IMG/VR virus record: IMGVR_UViG_3300028361_000142
Coordinates: 1 to 21,376 of that record
Source of the DNA: a virus
Strand: one strand, 5' to 3'
Length of the DNA: 21,376 bases
A model generated the notes under the pieces. The model had not been told where the DNA came from. It made no database searches and saw only the letters and a list, made by a program, of their open reading frames with translations. Below, piece by piece: positions 7,585-15,084 of the stretch. The number at the start of each line of letters is the position of its first letter. The first letter of the stretch is position 1. The position numbers and the translations under genes were made by a program.

Positions 7585-8061
7585 ATGATGAATTTGGAAA
7601 AATGTCAAGCAATTTACAACGGTAATATCGAAAACGTACAACACACATCAGCAATGAAGAATGGTTCTTTTATCAATCTTGGTGCTAAAATTAAAGACGA
7701 TGTTTACGCAGTTGGAGTTCCAGCTACAGCAACATTAGGAACTGCTGAAGTTTTAGTAGTATTCTCTGATGAAACATCTTATGAGTCTGGAAAGTCTATT
7801 AGTGATTTTACAAACAAAGCAAATGTTCCAGCAAGAGCTTATCACTTAACTGAAGGTGATTCATGGTTAATTGCAAATGAAGATTTCACAGGAACAGCAG
7901 CAGTTGGCAAATATTTAATTCCAGCAAATGGAACTGTAGTGCCAGCGGCTTCAGCAACAGCTACAGGAAAAGGCTTACAAATTGTTGTTGATCAAATTGA
8001 TCAAACTATTGGATATGCTAAGAAAGCAGCAACTAGAGTAAAGGTTGCTAACGTATTATAG
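7585..8061 (+). CDS. Probable capsid decoration protein
   Basis: A 158-residue protein between protease/scaffold and major capsid genes, the usual place for a decoration or head-stabilising protein. AGGAGG at 7570-7575 is 9 bases before ATG 7585; a second ATG follows at once. The sequence is rich in Ala, Val, Thr and Gly with alternating hydrophobic residues, predicting beta structure (for example TLGTAEVLVVFSD, GKYLIPANGTVVPAA). It has no signal peptide, membrane segment or enzyme motif. Such proteins bind the outside of the expanded capsid shell and are needed in hundreds of copies; the strong ribosome site fits high expression. Role inferred from position and composition; no family motif is recognised. 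Confidence 0.55.
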   Translation: MMNLEKCQAIYNGNIENVQHTSAMKNGSFINLGAKIKDDVYAVGVPATATLGTAEVLVVFSDETSYESGKSISDFTNKANVPARAYHLTEGDSWLIANEDFTGTAAVGKYLIPANGTVVPAASATATGKGLQIVVDQIDQTIGYAKKAATRVKVANVL

Positions 8062-8119
8062 TAACTAATCTATAGAAATGTTGGTAAACTAAACTTATAA
8101 ATTACGGAGGAAAAAGAAT

Positions 8120-9130
8120 ATGAATGAAAATATGAAAGTAATTAGAGATTTAATGGTAGATATTGATTCTGCTAGTAAAGGTATGTCTACAAAGTTTTCT
8201 CAAGATGCTCTAGAGGCAACTTTAAGAGCTGAGATTGTAAAAGTATTTGGTAAAGAAAACCCAAGCCTTATTGAAGTTAAAAGAAATCCAAACTCAGGTG
8301 CATTTTTTGAAGTAATGGAAGAATTTATTGGTAATGCTGGTACTGCTGCATTACAATTAGCTATTCCGTTTGCAGAATTTAAAAGCATTGGTTGGGGAGA
8401 TGAGAACAGATTTGAAATCGAGAACGCAGATCTATTTGACGTTATCACATTAGCAAAAGGAAACGCTAATATTAGAAGACAAAGATTAGAGAATGGTTAC
8501 ATGTCTATTCCTACTGAAGCAAAAGGTATTAAGATCTTTGAAAACTTTAAGAGATTTTTATCTGGTAGAGTAAATTGGGTTGCTATGGTACAGAAAGTTA
8601 CTGCATCATACGTTAAGCATGTGCAAGAATTAGTTTACACTGCATTTTATGCTTCTACACCAGTTAACTCTAACGCAAAGTTCAATGTAAATGAAGCTGG
8701 TGCATTAGATAAAGATAACGTTTATGAAATGGTTGAACATGTACAAGCAGAAAACCAAAACTCAGACGTTATCATTATGGGTACTAGATTGGCTTTAAAA
8801 GCTTTAACTCCTGTTATTGTTACAGAAGAAGCTAATAAGCAAATGCACGAACTAGGCTACTACAAAACTGCTGAAGGTTATTCTTTAGTTGTGGTTGATC
8901 AAATGCACGTAGCAAATACTTATGAGTTTTTATTGTCTAATAAGCAATTCATGGTTATTCCAGCAGACTTAGGTGGATTAGTTAAGATTATGGAAGAAGG
9001 AACTCCATTAATCATTGACACTCCAATTGGTAAAAATGCTGACATGTCTGTAGAGCATATGTTCTATAGAGAAGTTGGAGTTGGTATTGTTACTGGTAGA
9101 GCTTATGGTAAATACACTTGGACTAACTAA
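8120..9130 (+). CDS. Major capsid protein (HK97 fold)
   Basis: A 336-residue protein that would form the icosahedral shell. CGGAGG stands 9 bases before ATG 8120. Length, position after protease and decoration genes, and pattern fit a HK97-fold capsid protein: a helical N-arm (1-45), a beta hairpin-like region (65-110), a long helix of the peripheral domain around 155-185, and an axial domain near the C-terminus with the block TPIGKNADMSVEHMFYREVG and the closing GRAYGKYTW. The N-terminal part before the shell domain is short, so it has at most a small delta domain. That fits a separate scaffold supplied by the gene two places upstream. A strong hairpin directly after the gene suggests that its transcript is made in excess. 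Confidence 0.88.
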   Translation: MNENMKVIRDLMVDIDSASKGMSTKFSQDALEATLRAEIVKVFGKENPSLIEVKRNPNSGAFFEVMEEFIGNAGTAALQLAIPFAEFKSIGWGDENRFEIENADLFDVITLAKGNANIRRQRLENGYMSIPTEAKGIKIFENFKRFLSGRVNWVAMVQKVTASYVKHVQELVYTAFYASTPVNSNAKFNVNEAGALDKDNVYEMVEHVQAENQNSDVIIMGTRLALKALTPVIVTEEANKQMHELGYYKTAEGYSLVVVDQMHVANTYEFLLSNKQFMVIPADLGGLVKIMEEGTPLIIDTPIGKNADMSVEHMFYREVGVGIVTGRAYGKYTWTN

Positions 9131-9138
9131 TATTTAAC

Positions 9139-9169
9139 TGGGCGAAAGCCTATTGAGTATTATTCAATA
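9139..9169 (+). other. GNRA hairpin and alternative stem before the capsid-gene terminator
   Basis: GGC-GAAA-GCC (9141-9150, extendable by two pairs outward) forms a small hairpin with a stable GNRA tetraloop. Next to it TATTGA (9151-9156) can pair with TCAATA (9164-9169), which uses the first bases of the terminator stem at 9166. The second pairing would therefore weaken the terminator hairpin. Confidence 0.4.
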
Positions 9170-9210
9170 TACTAGGGTAAATTAAAACTTGCCCTAGTAT
9201 ATTATTATAA
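9166..9210 (+). terminator. Strong hairpin after the major capsid gene
   Basis: AATATACTAGGG (9166-9177) pairs perfectly with CCCTAGTATATT (9192-9203), 12 bp, extendable inward by three more pairs to leave an 8-base loop. The tail is ATTATAA rather than a T-run, so it may terminate only partly or act mainly as an RNA-stabilising stem-loop for the capsid message. It lies in the 125-base gap between the capsid gene and the next gene. Confidence 0.65.
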
Positions 9211-9255
9211 ATGATGAAATTAAACTAAACGGATTATAAAATGGAGGGTAATAAA

Positions 9256-9873
9256 ATGGCTAGACCTAAAGGTTCAACAAATAAAGTATCAGAAGATAAC
9301 AAAGTAGTAGAGGACAATTTAAAAAATGTTTCTGAAATTGAAACAAGTGATGTAAAATCTATCACAGAGAATATCACAGAAAAAGTAACAAAAGCAAAAA
9401 CTGATGGTGTTACAAAAGTCGTAAAGAAAGTATTTGATGATGAAGATTTAGTGCCAGTTGCAACATTTGTTGGTGGCTTAACTAGATTTACAAATCCAAT
9501 TGCTCCTTTTGAAAGATATGTATGGGGAAAATTTGGTGATATTGAACAGGTTAGATTCGGTGCTTTAAAAGGACTTAAACAAAGAAGATCATCTGCATTT
9601 AAAGAAATGTTATATGTATTAGACGATAGCGTAATTCAAGAGCTTGGATTACAACATACTTATTCAAAAATTGGCAAACTAGAAGATTTGGTTAATATTT
9701 TAGATAAAGACTTATCAGAATCTATAGCATATATTGAAAATGCTTCAAAAGAGATTAAATCAGTATTGATAGAAATTATGACAAATAAATTAGAAAGAAA
9801 AGAGCCAATTGATGTATTCAAACTTAAAGCACTTGGCGAAAAACTAGAAATGGATTGGAATTTAGATGATTAG
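9256..9873 (+). CDS. Unknown head/neck protein with basic RPKGSTN N-terminus
   Basis: A 205-residue protein. ATG 9256 is preferred over the in-frame ATG at 9241 because GGAGG at 9243-9247, the only good ribosome site, lies between them, 8 bases before 9256. It opens with MARPKGSTNK, a short AT-hook-like basic sequence also common at the start of phage DNA-binding proteins. A polar, low-complexity linker follows to about residue 60. The folded part includes FVGGLTRFTNPIAPFERY and WGKFGDIEQVRFGALKG, then a helical C-terminus. It lies between capsid and connector genes. I recognise no family. It may be a head-neck or DNA-contacting protein in the capsid, but this is guesswork from position. Confidence 0.75.
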   Translation: MARPKGSTNKVSEDNKVVEDNLKNVSEIETSDVKSITENITEKVTKAKTDGVTKVVKKVFDDEDLVPVATFVGGLTRFTNPIAPFERYVWGKFGDIEQVRFGALKGLKQRRSSAFKEMLYVLDDSVIQELGLQHTYSKIGKLEDLVNILDKDLSESIAYIENASKEIKSVLIEIMTNKLERKEPIDVFKLKALGEKLEMDWNLDD

Positions 9874-9889
9874 AGAGTAGGTGAGGTTT

Positions 9890-10312
9890 ATGACACCATA
9901 CCAAAACATATACGATATATTTGAAGGCATGATTACAGATTATGACTTGAATGATTTGATCCCAGAAAATAAGGCAGAAGTTGAGTTAAGGCTTTTAAAA
10001 CAAGCAATATCAACATATTTTTCTTCAAGTCAAGATTTGTCACAAAGAGATGATGCAACCTTTATATTCAACATTGATATATCAGAAATAAAGCAACAAA
10101 TATTAGCAAATTATATGGTAATGGCTTGGGTAAAACCTTATTTGAATAATCAAGATTTATTTGAGACTCACTTTTCAACAAGTGAATACAATGCATTTTC
10201 TTCGGCTAACAAGATGAGGGCGTTAAAAGAAACATTTTTACTTGCGTCCTCTGAAGCTGGAAGATTGGCTACAAAACAATCTATTAAAGAAGTGTTGGGA
10301 GGTTTAGGATAA
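9890..10312 (+). CDS. Probable head-tail connector (adaptor) protein
   Basis: A 140-residue, mostly helical protein (start ATG 9890, preceded by AGGTGA at 9879-9884; a GTG at 9881 would add three residues but lies within that site). Small helical proteins encoded shortly after the capsid gene are commonly the first connector ring bound under the portal, as in HK97 gp6 or SPP1 gp15. Visible features fit: an N-terminal helix-rich segment, a central region with KQQILANYMVMAWVKPYL, and a helical C-terminus. The stop overlaps the next start by one base (TAATG), implying translational coupling. The connector role is inferred from size, composition and gene order. Confidence 0.6.
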   Translation: MTPYQNIYDIFEGMITDYDLNDLIPENKAEVELRLLKQAISTYFSSSQDLSQRDDATFIFNIDISEIKQQILANYMVMAWVKPYLNNQDLFETHFSTSEYNAFSSANKMRALKETFLLASSEAGRLATKQSIKEVLGGLG

Positions 10313-10611
10313 TGATTTTAGACCTTAAAGCATATGGTAATTCTGTAATAAAAAGATTATTTAGTGTAATAGATTTAACTAAAGATGCAATGACTGAAAA
10401 AGATAAAGATGATATATCTAAATTTATATCAAAATTAATAATAGAAGTTGAAGGATCTTTGGAATACTTTAGTCATGTCAAATATGGTTCTAGAATGCAA
10501 AGTGTTTTAATGAAGTTGAGTGGCGTGAAAAATATAAATGATTTTCAAATAAGAAGATGTGCTATGTTAGATTCAATAGAAATTATAAATAAGATTATAG
10601 TGAATTTATAA
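10312..10611 (+). CDS. Small helical neck-region protein, unknown function
   Basis: A 99-residue protein whose ATG overlaps the previous stop codon by one base (TAATG); GGGAGG lies 11 bases ahead inside the previous gene. It is predicted to be helical throughout, with no membrane segment, cysteine cluster or recognisable motif. Tight coupling to the connector gene suggests equal production and perhaps a common complex in the neck. Confidence 0.75.
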   Translation: MILDLKAYGNSVIKRLFSVIDLTKDAMTEKDKDDISKFISKLIIEVEGSLEYFSHVKYGSRMQSVLMKLSGVKNINDFQIRRCAMLDSIEIINKIIVNL

Positions 10612-10641
10612 TAGCATAAATATAATAAAGGAGGTGATTAA

Positions 10642-11595
10642 ATGAGTATCTATAACCAATCTGGTACTGGTGGATATAAAAACAGATTTGTAGAATCTCA
10701 AAAGAATTTAATAAAAAGAAATTTTGATAAATCTGATGGATTCGGAATATACAAAGTTTATCGTCTTGGAGAATATACATTAGAAGATTTTCCAATACAC
10801 ATATTTATAACAAGGACAGATGGACGTAGAAAATTTGTTAGTCACCCTGATTACCCTGTTTTAAAAGGGGATATAATTGAATACACAGAAGATGGAAATA
10901 GTTATTTAGTATTCGCTCAAGATACACATTCTGGAGTTAATAATTTTGGAGAAATGTATAGAATGGAAAATACAATATCAATCAAGAATGAGTTTGGGGA
11001 TATTGATGTTATACCTTACTACATGACAAATAATGGAATTGGCTCACAAGATAACAATAATATAGTTTCTGTTAGCAACACTAGAAAAGAAATATACGTA
11101 CAGTGGAATGACCTTAGTAAATCAATTTATAAAAATCAAAGATTTATATTAGGAAACATAGAAGCTTATAAGATTACTTCAAGAGACAATTTTAGTGTAA
11201 AAGGATTGCTTAAATTAACATTAGAAAGCACTCAAATCCTCGCTCAGGACGATTTAATTAACAACGTGGCACATAACACCACAGAACCAATAAGTCCTCC
11301 TATACAGGGCAAAACAGGGGTATTTTATAGCAATACAGAGCTTAGTATTCCAGTTGGATTGAGTAAAAGCGTTTCTGTGAATGAGTACTTAAATGATGTG
11401 ATTATTCCATCAACTTTATTCACATTTAGGATAGATGGTATTGATTCAAGTAAATATCAAATTGTTGTTCAAGATGGTAATTCAATAGAAATAAAAGCAC
11501 TTGATGATTATTTCGTAGGTGAGTTAGTGGCTATAGAAAATGTAGGTTTGGTGGAATATAAAATACCACTTACATTAAAATCTGCATTTGGTTAG
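10642..11595 (+). CDS. Head-closure-like neck protein with extra C-terminal beta domain
   Basis: A 317-residue protein with an excellent ribosome site (AAAGGAGGTGA) before ATG 10642. Residues about 40-205 are beta-rich. They contain LKGDIIEYTEDGNSYLVF (74-91), and the block IYKNQRFILGNIEAYKI (162-178) followed by GLLKLTLEST (188-197), a pattern seen in head-closure (stopper) and related neck proteins of Firmicute phages. Residues about 222-317 look like a separate small beta domain of Ig-like type: a two-layer series of short strands starting VFYSNTELSIPVG. Stoppers are usually about 100-120 residues, so this is a much enlarged version; the added domain could be exposed around the neck. The neck role is inferred from order and pattern. 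Confidence 0.6.
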   Translation: MSIYNQSGTGGYKNRFVESQKNLIKRNFDKSDGFGIYKVYRLGEYTLEDFPIHIFITRTDGRRKFVSHPDYPVLKGDIIEYTEDGNSYLVFAQDTHSGVNNFGEMYRMENTISIKNEFGDIDVIPYYMTNNGIGSQDNNNIVSVSNTRKEIYVQWNDLSKSIYKNQRFILGNIEAYKITSRDNFSVKGLLKLTLESTQILAQDDLINNVAHNTTEPISPPIQGKTGVFYSNTELSIPVGLSKSVSVNEYLNDVIIPSTLFTFRIDGIDSSKYQIVVQDGNSIEIKALDDYFVGELVAIENVGLVEYKIPLTLKSAFG

Positions 11596-11603
11596 GAGGT
11601 AAT

Positions 11604-12167
11604 ATGAGAGAACATTATAAAAAATGTGAATTAGGAAATGACTTAGAATACTCAGACGACCTTATTAATGAAATGTTGATGTTGTTAATTGATTTAGGAT
11701 CTGATGACTTTTGGAAGATTCTGAAATATGGTAAAACAGATGTTTTAATTAATCCATCTTACACTGTTAGCTTAGCTGACAAATATGAAATGGTTAAGCC
11801 TAATAATAAAACTAATGATGGTAAAGAATTGACCAGAGTTAAGACTGCTAAATTTAATGACGACATTTCTACTGAAGCACATACTGAAATTAGAATAGTT
11901 GATGGTAGTTGGAGTGTTCCAGAAAAACAAATTTATGATATTGCTATTGGAGTTGAAATAATTAGTCACAATTCACTGATAGCATTAGATGGTGTTGGCA
12001 AGAGAACAATTAATATATTAAGGCATGAGATATACAAAATATTCAATAACGCTGATGTGTATAAAAATATTGGTCAAATGACGAATGTCGGCACGAGAGG
12101 TCAAGTATCTATATTCAACAATGAGTATCAAGGCTATCAATTTAGTCTAATTGCAAGAAGTTCATAA
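11604..12167 (+). CDS. Probable tail completion / neck protein
   Basis: A 187-residue protein starting 9 bases after the previous stop, with AGGAGGT before ATG 11604. It has an acidic, helical N-terminal part (1-40), a middle part with short strands and a C-terminal alpha/beta half ending in strand-like QFSLIARSS. Between the head-closure-like gene and the tail genes, the expected products are the HK97 gp10-type and tail terminator (gpU-like) proteins that cap the tail and join it to the head. The length (about 130-190 is usual) and the alpha/beta pattern fit the terminator group, but no diagnostic motif is seen. Confidence 0.5.
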   Translation: MREHYKKCELGNDLEYSDDLINEMLMLLIDLGSDDFWKILKYGKTDVLINPSYTVSLADKYEMVKPNNKTNDGKELTRVKTAKFNDDISTEAHTEIRIVDGSWSVPEKQIYDIAIGVEIISHNSLIALDGVGKRTINILRHEIYKIFNNADVYKNIGQMTNVGTRGQVSIFNNEYQGYQFSLIARSS

Positions 12168-12187
12168 ATAGTATTGGGGATATTAAA

Positions 12188-13036
12188 ATGGGTATTAAAA
12201 AAACTATTGATAAAAACGATAAAAAATATGTGCCTATAGAATATGTCGAATCTTGGATAATTGGATTTCCTATTAAGACTGAATATGGAGATATTATCCA
12301 GTTTAAGGTTGAAGATTATTATGATATTATAGGTGAATTAGAATTATTAAAAAAACAAGGTTGGGAAATAAAAAATCAGATACTAAAAAGTGTTGAGACT
12401 AAAGAGATTAGAGATAAAATTAAAAGTGATTTTGACAATAATAGTTTTATAACATGTGTTAGAAATAATGTGTGTGGTTTAAGAAATGAGTATATAAGAA
12501 TATTCAGTATGTTCATTGATGATTTTGAAAAGAAATTTATTTGGACAATATCACAAGAAGAATTTGATAGAATTAGAAAACTAATATTAGAACTGAACAA
12601 TATAACACACCAAGAGAAAAATCCCAACGAAGAAATTGAAAGATTTAACAAAATGAAGAATTTTATGAATAGAGCTAAAGGTGGAGTGTTAGAATTCGAT
12701 ACAATTTATTCCACGCTTATGACAAAAGAAGGTGGTGGATTATTGCCATCTGAAATAAATAGTCTCACAATGAGACAGTTTTATTTAGCTTTTAAAAGGG
12801 TTGAATTTAACAAAGCTCATGATGTAACTACACTTTTTAAAACAGTGGACTCTAAAGATACTATTAAAATAGTTGATTGGAATCAATCGTCAAGAGAAGA
12901 AGAACAAGTTATTGAATTTGATAGTTTAGATGATCTTAAAAAGAACAATGGATTTATGGCTAAAAAGGGAGTTTCTAAAAAGAGTGGCAACCCTAATGCT
13001 ATGACGCCTAAATCTAATAGTTTACCTAAGCTATAA
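12188..13036 (+). CDS. Unknown tail-region protein, candidate tail assembly chaperone
   Basis: A 282-residue protein just before the major tail protein. A moderate site, GGGGA (12176-12180), precedes ATG 12188. It begins with a basic segment, then an alpha/beta N-terminal part (about 15-60), a long charged helical middle, and a helical C-terminal part with PSEINSLTMRQFYLAFKR-type sequence, which recalls the C-terminal helices of phage tail chaperones (Gp15/TAC-like). The last 35 residues are basic and unstructured (KKGVSKKSGNPNAMTPKSN). Tail chaperones normally lie after the tail tube gene, so the placement is unusual. I checked for a frameshift product near the 3' end: the -1 frame stops immediately and the +1 frame after about 13 codons. 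Function uncertain. Confidence 0.65.
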   Translation: MGIKKTIDKNDKKYVPIEYVESWIIGFPIKTEYGDIIQFKVEDYYDIIGELELLKKQGWEIKNQILKSVETKEIRDKIKSDFDNNSFITCVRNNVCGLRNEYIRIFSMFIDDFEKKFIWTISQEEFDRIRKLILELNNITHQEKNPNEEIERFNKMKNFMNRAKGGVLEFDTIYSTLMTKEGGGLLPSEINSLTMRQFYLAFKRVEFNKAHDVTTLFKTVDSKDTIKIVDWNQSSREEEQVIEFDSLDDLKKNNGFMAKKGVSKKSGNPNAMTPKSNSLPKL

Positions 13037-13105
13037 TTTTTAAATAAAAACTAAATAATCCTCTTTTAAATTGAGGCATTATAATAATGAAACGGAGGAA
13101 ATAAT

Positions 13106-13834
13106 ATGAATGGAAGAATTAGAGTTCAAGATACAGCAGATGTATTCTATCATTTCGCAAATGGTGACACTAGATATTTCGGTTGCATGAATACCGCCAA
13201 CCTTGAGAAAACAGTAGACACAGAAGATATTAGATGTGGTATTGGTTTTGGTTTAGCTTCAATTATGTATTCAAACCCTGATATGACATTGACTTTCACA
13301 CCAGCTTTCTGGAATGACTTCTTTATTGAAGATGCTACTGGAGATACATTTACAAGTGGTGAATCAGTAAATGTTTGGGATTATGAACAAGGTAATGCTG
13401 TATTAGATACAACAGATGCAACGGTAGCAATCACTGGAACTCCAGTGGATGATATTGTTAAAGTTCAAGATTCAAAAGGTAAATTCTACCCAGCAACTTA
13501 TACAACAAGTACAGTTACTATTGCTGGTGGAGCTGCATTAGCTGGTCAAGTAGTTACAGTTTCTTATAAGAAGGCTGTTACTGGTGATGTATTAGAATTT
13601 AGAACAGACAACTATCCAAAAGTTCATGGAATTACGCTAAGAACAATTGCGTATGATCCAGACACGAATGAAATTGTTTCTGATTTATACTTTGTATTTG
13701 ACAGAGTATTAGGTGATGGTGCGTTATCTCTAGGATTAGCTGGAGCAACAAACTCAATTACAGAAATTTCTGCAAGAGTATTACCAACTAACGGAAATTT
13801 ATTTGGTAAATATATTGTAGTTGATAGAGCTTAA
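13106..13834 (+). CDS. Major tail protein (tail tube)
   Basis: A 242-residue, strongly beta-rich protein with CGGAGG before ATG 13106. Position before the tape measure region, size and pattern all fit a siphovirus tail tube protein, hexamers of which stack to form the tube. The N-terminal half has NGDTRYFGCMNTANLEKT followed by aromatic-rich TFTPAFWNDFF. Residues about 96-157 (TVAITGTPVDDIVKVQD, then TVTIAGGAALAGQVVTVSY) look like an inserted small beta domain. The tube fold then resumes with DVLEFRTDNYPKVHGITL, ending with GKYIVVDRA. It is directly followed by a strong terminator, as is common for highly expressed tail tube genes. Confidence 0.82.
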   Translation: MNGRIRVQDTADVFYHFANGDTRYFGCMNTANLEKTVDTEDIRCGIGFGLASIMYSNPDMTLTFTPAFWNDFFIEDATGDTFTSGESVNVWDYEQGNAVLDTTDATVAITGTPVDDIVKVQDSKGKFYPATYTTSTVTIAGGAALAGQVVTVSYKKAVTGDVLEFRTDNYPKVHGITLRTIAYDPDTNEIVSDLYFVFDRVLGDGALSLGLAGATNSITEISARVLPTNGNLFGKYIVVDRA

Positions 13835-13840
13835 CTAATT

Positions 13841-13883
13841 ATAGGGGAGATAGATATTTATTATCTTTCTTCCCTATTTTTTT
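13841..13883 (+). terminator. Strong intrinsic terminator after the major tail gene
   Basis: Arm 13841-13855 pairs with 13863-13877: 14 pairs in 15 positions, one T-T mismatch and one G-T, loop of 7 bases, followed directly by seven T residues (13877-13883). The stem starts 6 bases after the stop codon. This is the most canonical terminator in the window. Genes beyond it must be read by readthrough, antitermination or an unseen promoter. Confidence 0.85.
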
Positions 13884-13947
13884 ATAATTAATTACTTATA
13901 TTTATATTAAAGGATTAAAGCAGGAGAGAATAAAGGGAGGCATTAAA

Positions 13948-14547
13948 ATGAATTTAGCAGATATTCAAACAGGAATGGTAATAGTATGGTTGTTTATAAT
14001 GATAGGAATATTCCTATTTATTAAATTAAACAGATATTATAAAATTAAAAAATATGAAGTGATTGAAGAAATTAATACTCAATTATTTCCAAAGAAAGAT
14101 TTGCCAGTTATTAAGTCAATTAAAATAACCAAAGATATTAGTATAGAATTATACGACTTAAAAAGACTTGATGATGGTAAAATAGATAGAGAGAGTTATG
14201 TTTATTTAAAACTATCACAAATTATAAATAAGAATACAACTATAGATTTTGAGGGTGAAGGAATAGACCTTGAAATGAATATAGATTTAATAGATTTTAG
14301 AGAAGAAGAAAATAAGTTTTTATATATGGACATAATAGAGATGTTGTCAAGTTTCAATATATCGAATTTCCTATTTAAAGGTGATGAGTTATTCAAACTG
14401 TATAATATTGAAGATGGAGTTGTTGAAGAAATTAAAGACCATGTTGACGAAATTATACATGAAGTTTTTATTGATGTGGTTGACAGATATAGTAAAACTA
14501 CTGATAGTCCAGAATTTGCAAAATTATTATCAGATATAATATTATAA
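13948..14547 (+). CDS. Single-pass membrane protein, unknown function
   Basis: A 199-residue protein after the terminator; AGGGAGG stands before ATG 13948. Residues about 9-26 (GMVIVWLFIMIGIFLFI) form one clear membrane helix, followed by a basic segment (KLNRYYKIKK), so by the positive-inside rule the large remaining part would be in the cytoplasm. There is no cleavage-like motif, so it is more likely an anchor than a secretion signal. The rest is acidic, with mixed strands and helices (VIKSIKITKDISIELYDL, then a helical Glu/Asp-rich C-terminus). It sits where tail chaperones are normally encoded but does not look like one. It could be an accessory (moron-like) gene such as a superinfection-exclusion factor, or a membrane-tethered assembly factor. 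I recognise no family. Confidence 0.8.
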   Translation: MNLADIQTGMVIVWLFIMIGIFLFIKLNRYYKIKKYEVIEEINTQLFPKKDLPVIKSIKITKDISIELYDLKRLDDGKIDRESYVYLKLSQIINKNTTIDFEGEGIDLEMNIDLIDFREEENKFLYMDIIEMLSSFNISNFLFKGDELFKLYNIEDGVVEEIKDHVDEIIHEVFIDVVDRYSKTTDSPEFAKLLSDIIL

Positions 14548-14572
14548 ATTAGATTTAGAAAGGAGTTATTGT

Positions 14573-15064
14573 ATGCCAGTATTTGAAACATTATCAGAAT
14601 TATATGGATATACTAAAAATGTAACAATGAAAGAAGTGGCTACAATAACTTCTATCGTTGCCAAAGAAAAAGTAAATGAAAGAATTGAAAATGATTTATA
14701 TGGTGATATGTTTAACGGACAAAATAGTTTGTATGACCATACTTTTGGATTAAGAGATGCTGCAATGGTTGAAAAGAGTAGTTATGGAAATGGTGTTTAT
14801 GAAAACGGTACTTCCATAAATGTGTATATCAACCCCAAAAATGATTACTTTTCAGATTTCAATGGAGAAAATGTCACAGAACATATTGTCAACTTCTTAG
14901 ACGGAGGACACAAAGGATTTTTCAAAGGTAGAGCTATTGATTATAAAGGCAAACAATTCTTTGTAAATGCTAAAAAAGATTTGACAAAAGGAAGTGAATT
15001 AAAAAGTAGAATGAAGGACTATATGAGAAGGCTAGGCTATGTTATAAGTAGACTTCAGAATTAA
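14573..15064 (+). CDS. Unknown tail protein before the tape measure
   Basis: A 163-residue protein; AAAGGAG lies 7 bases before ATG 14573. The N-terminal third is helical (KEVATITSIVAKEKVNERI). The middle, with LRDAAMVEKSS, NGTSINVYINPK and a later FLDGGHKGFFKG, weakly recalls the HK97 gp10-like group (helical start, LRDS/LRDA motif, then strands). The C-terminal 40 residues are basic (KKDLTKGSELKSRMKDYMRR). Its place between tail tube and tape measure would also suit a chaperone, but there is no overlap or frameshift partner. Real gene, function open. Confidence 0.75.
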   Translation: MPVFETLSELYGYTKNVTMKEVATITSIVAKEKVNERIENDLYGDMFNGQNSLYDHTFGLRDAAMVEKSSYGNGVYENGTSINVYINPKNDYFSDFNGENVTEHIVNFLDGGHKGFFKGRAIDYKGKQFFVNAKKDLTKGSELKSRMKDYMRRLGYVISRLQN

Positions 15065-15084
15065 ATAGAAAGGTTGTGAAATAA

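Noticed and set aside
12950-13030. Frameshift sites (TAAAAAG repeated) at the end of the 282-residue gene
   Set aside because: The heptamers are not of the XXXYYYZ type, and both other frames stop at once or within about 13 codons, so no extended product would result.
13037-13105. CCTC...GAGG inverted repeat between the 282-residue gene and the tail tube gene
   Set aside because: Only four pairs with a 9-base loop and no T-run after it; not distinguishable from chance.
13884-13947. Own promoter for the membrane protein gene
   Set aside because: The AT-rich gap contains TATAAT-like words but no convincing -35 at proper spacing.
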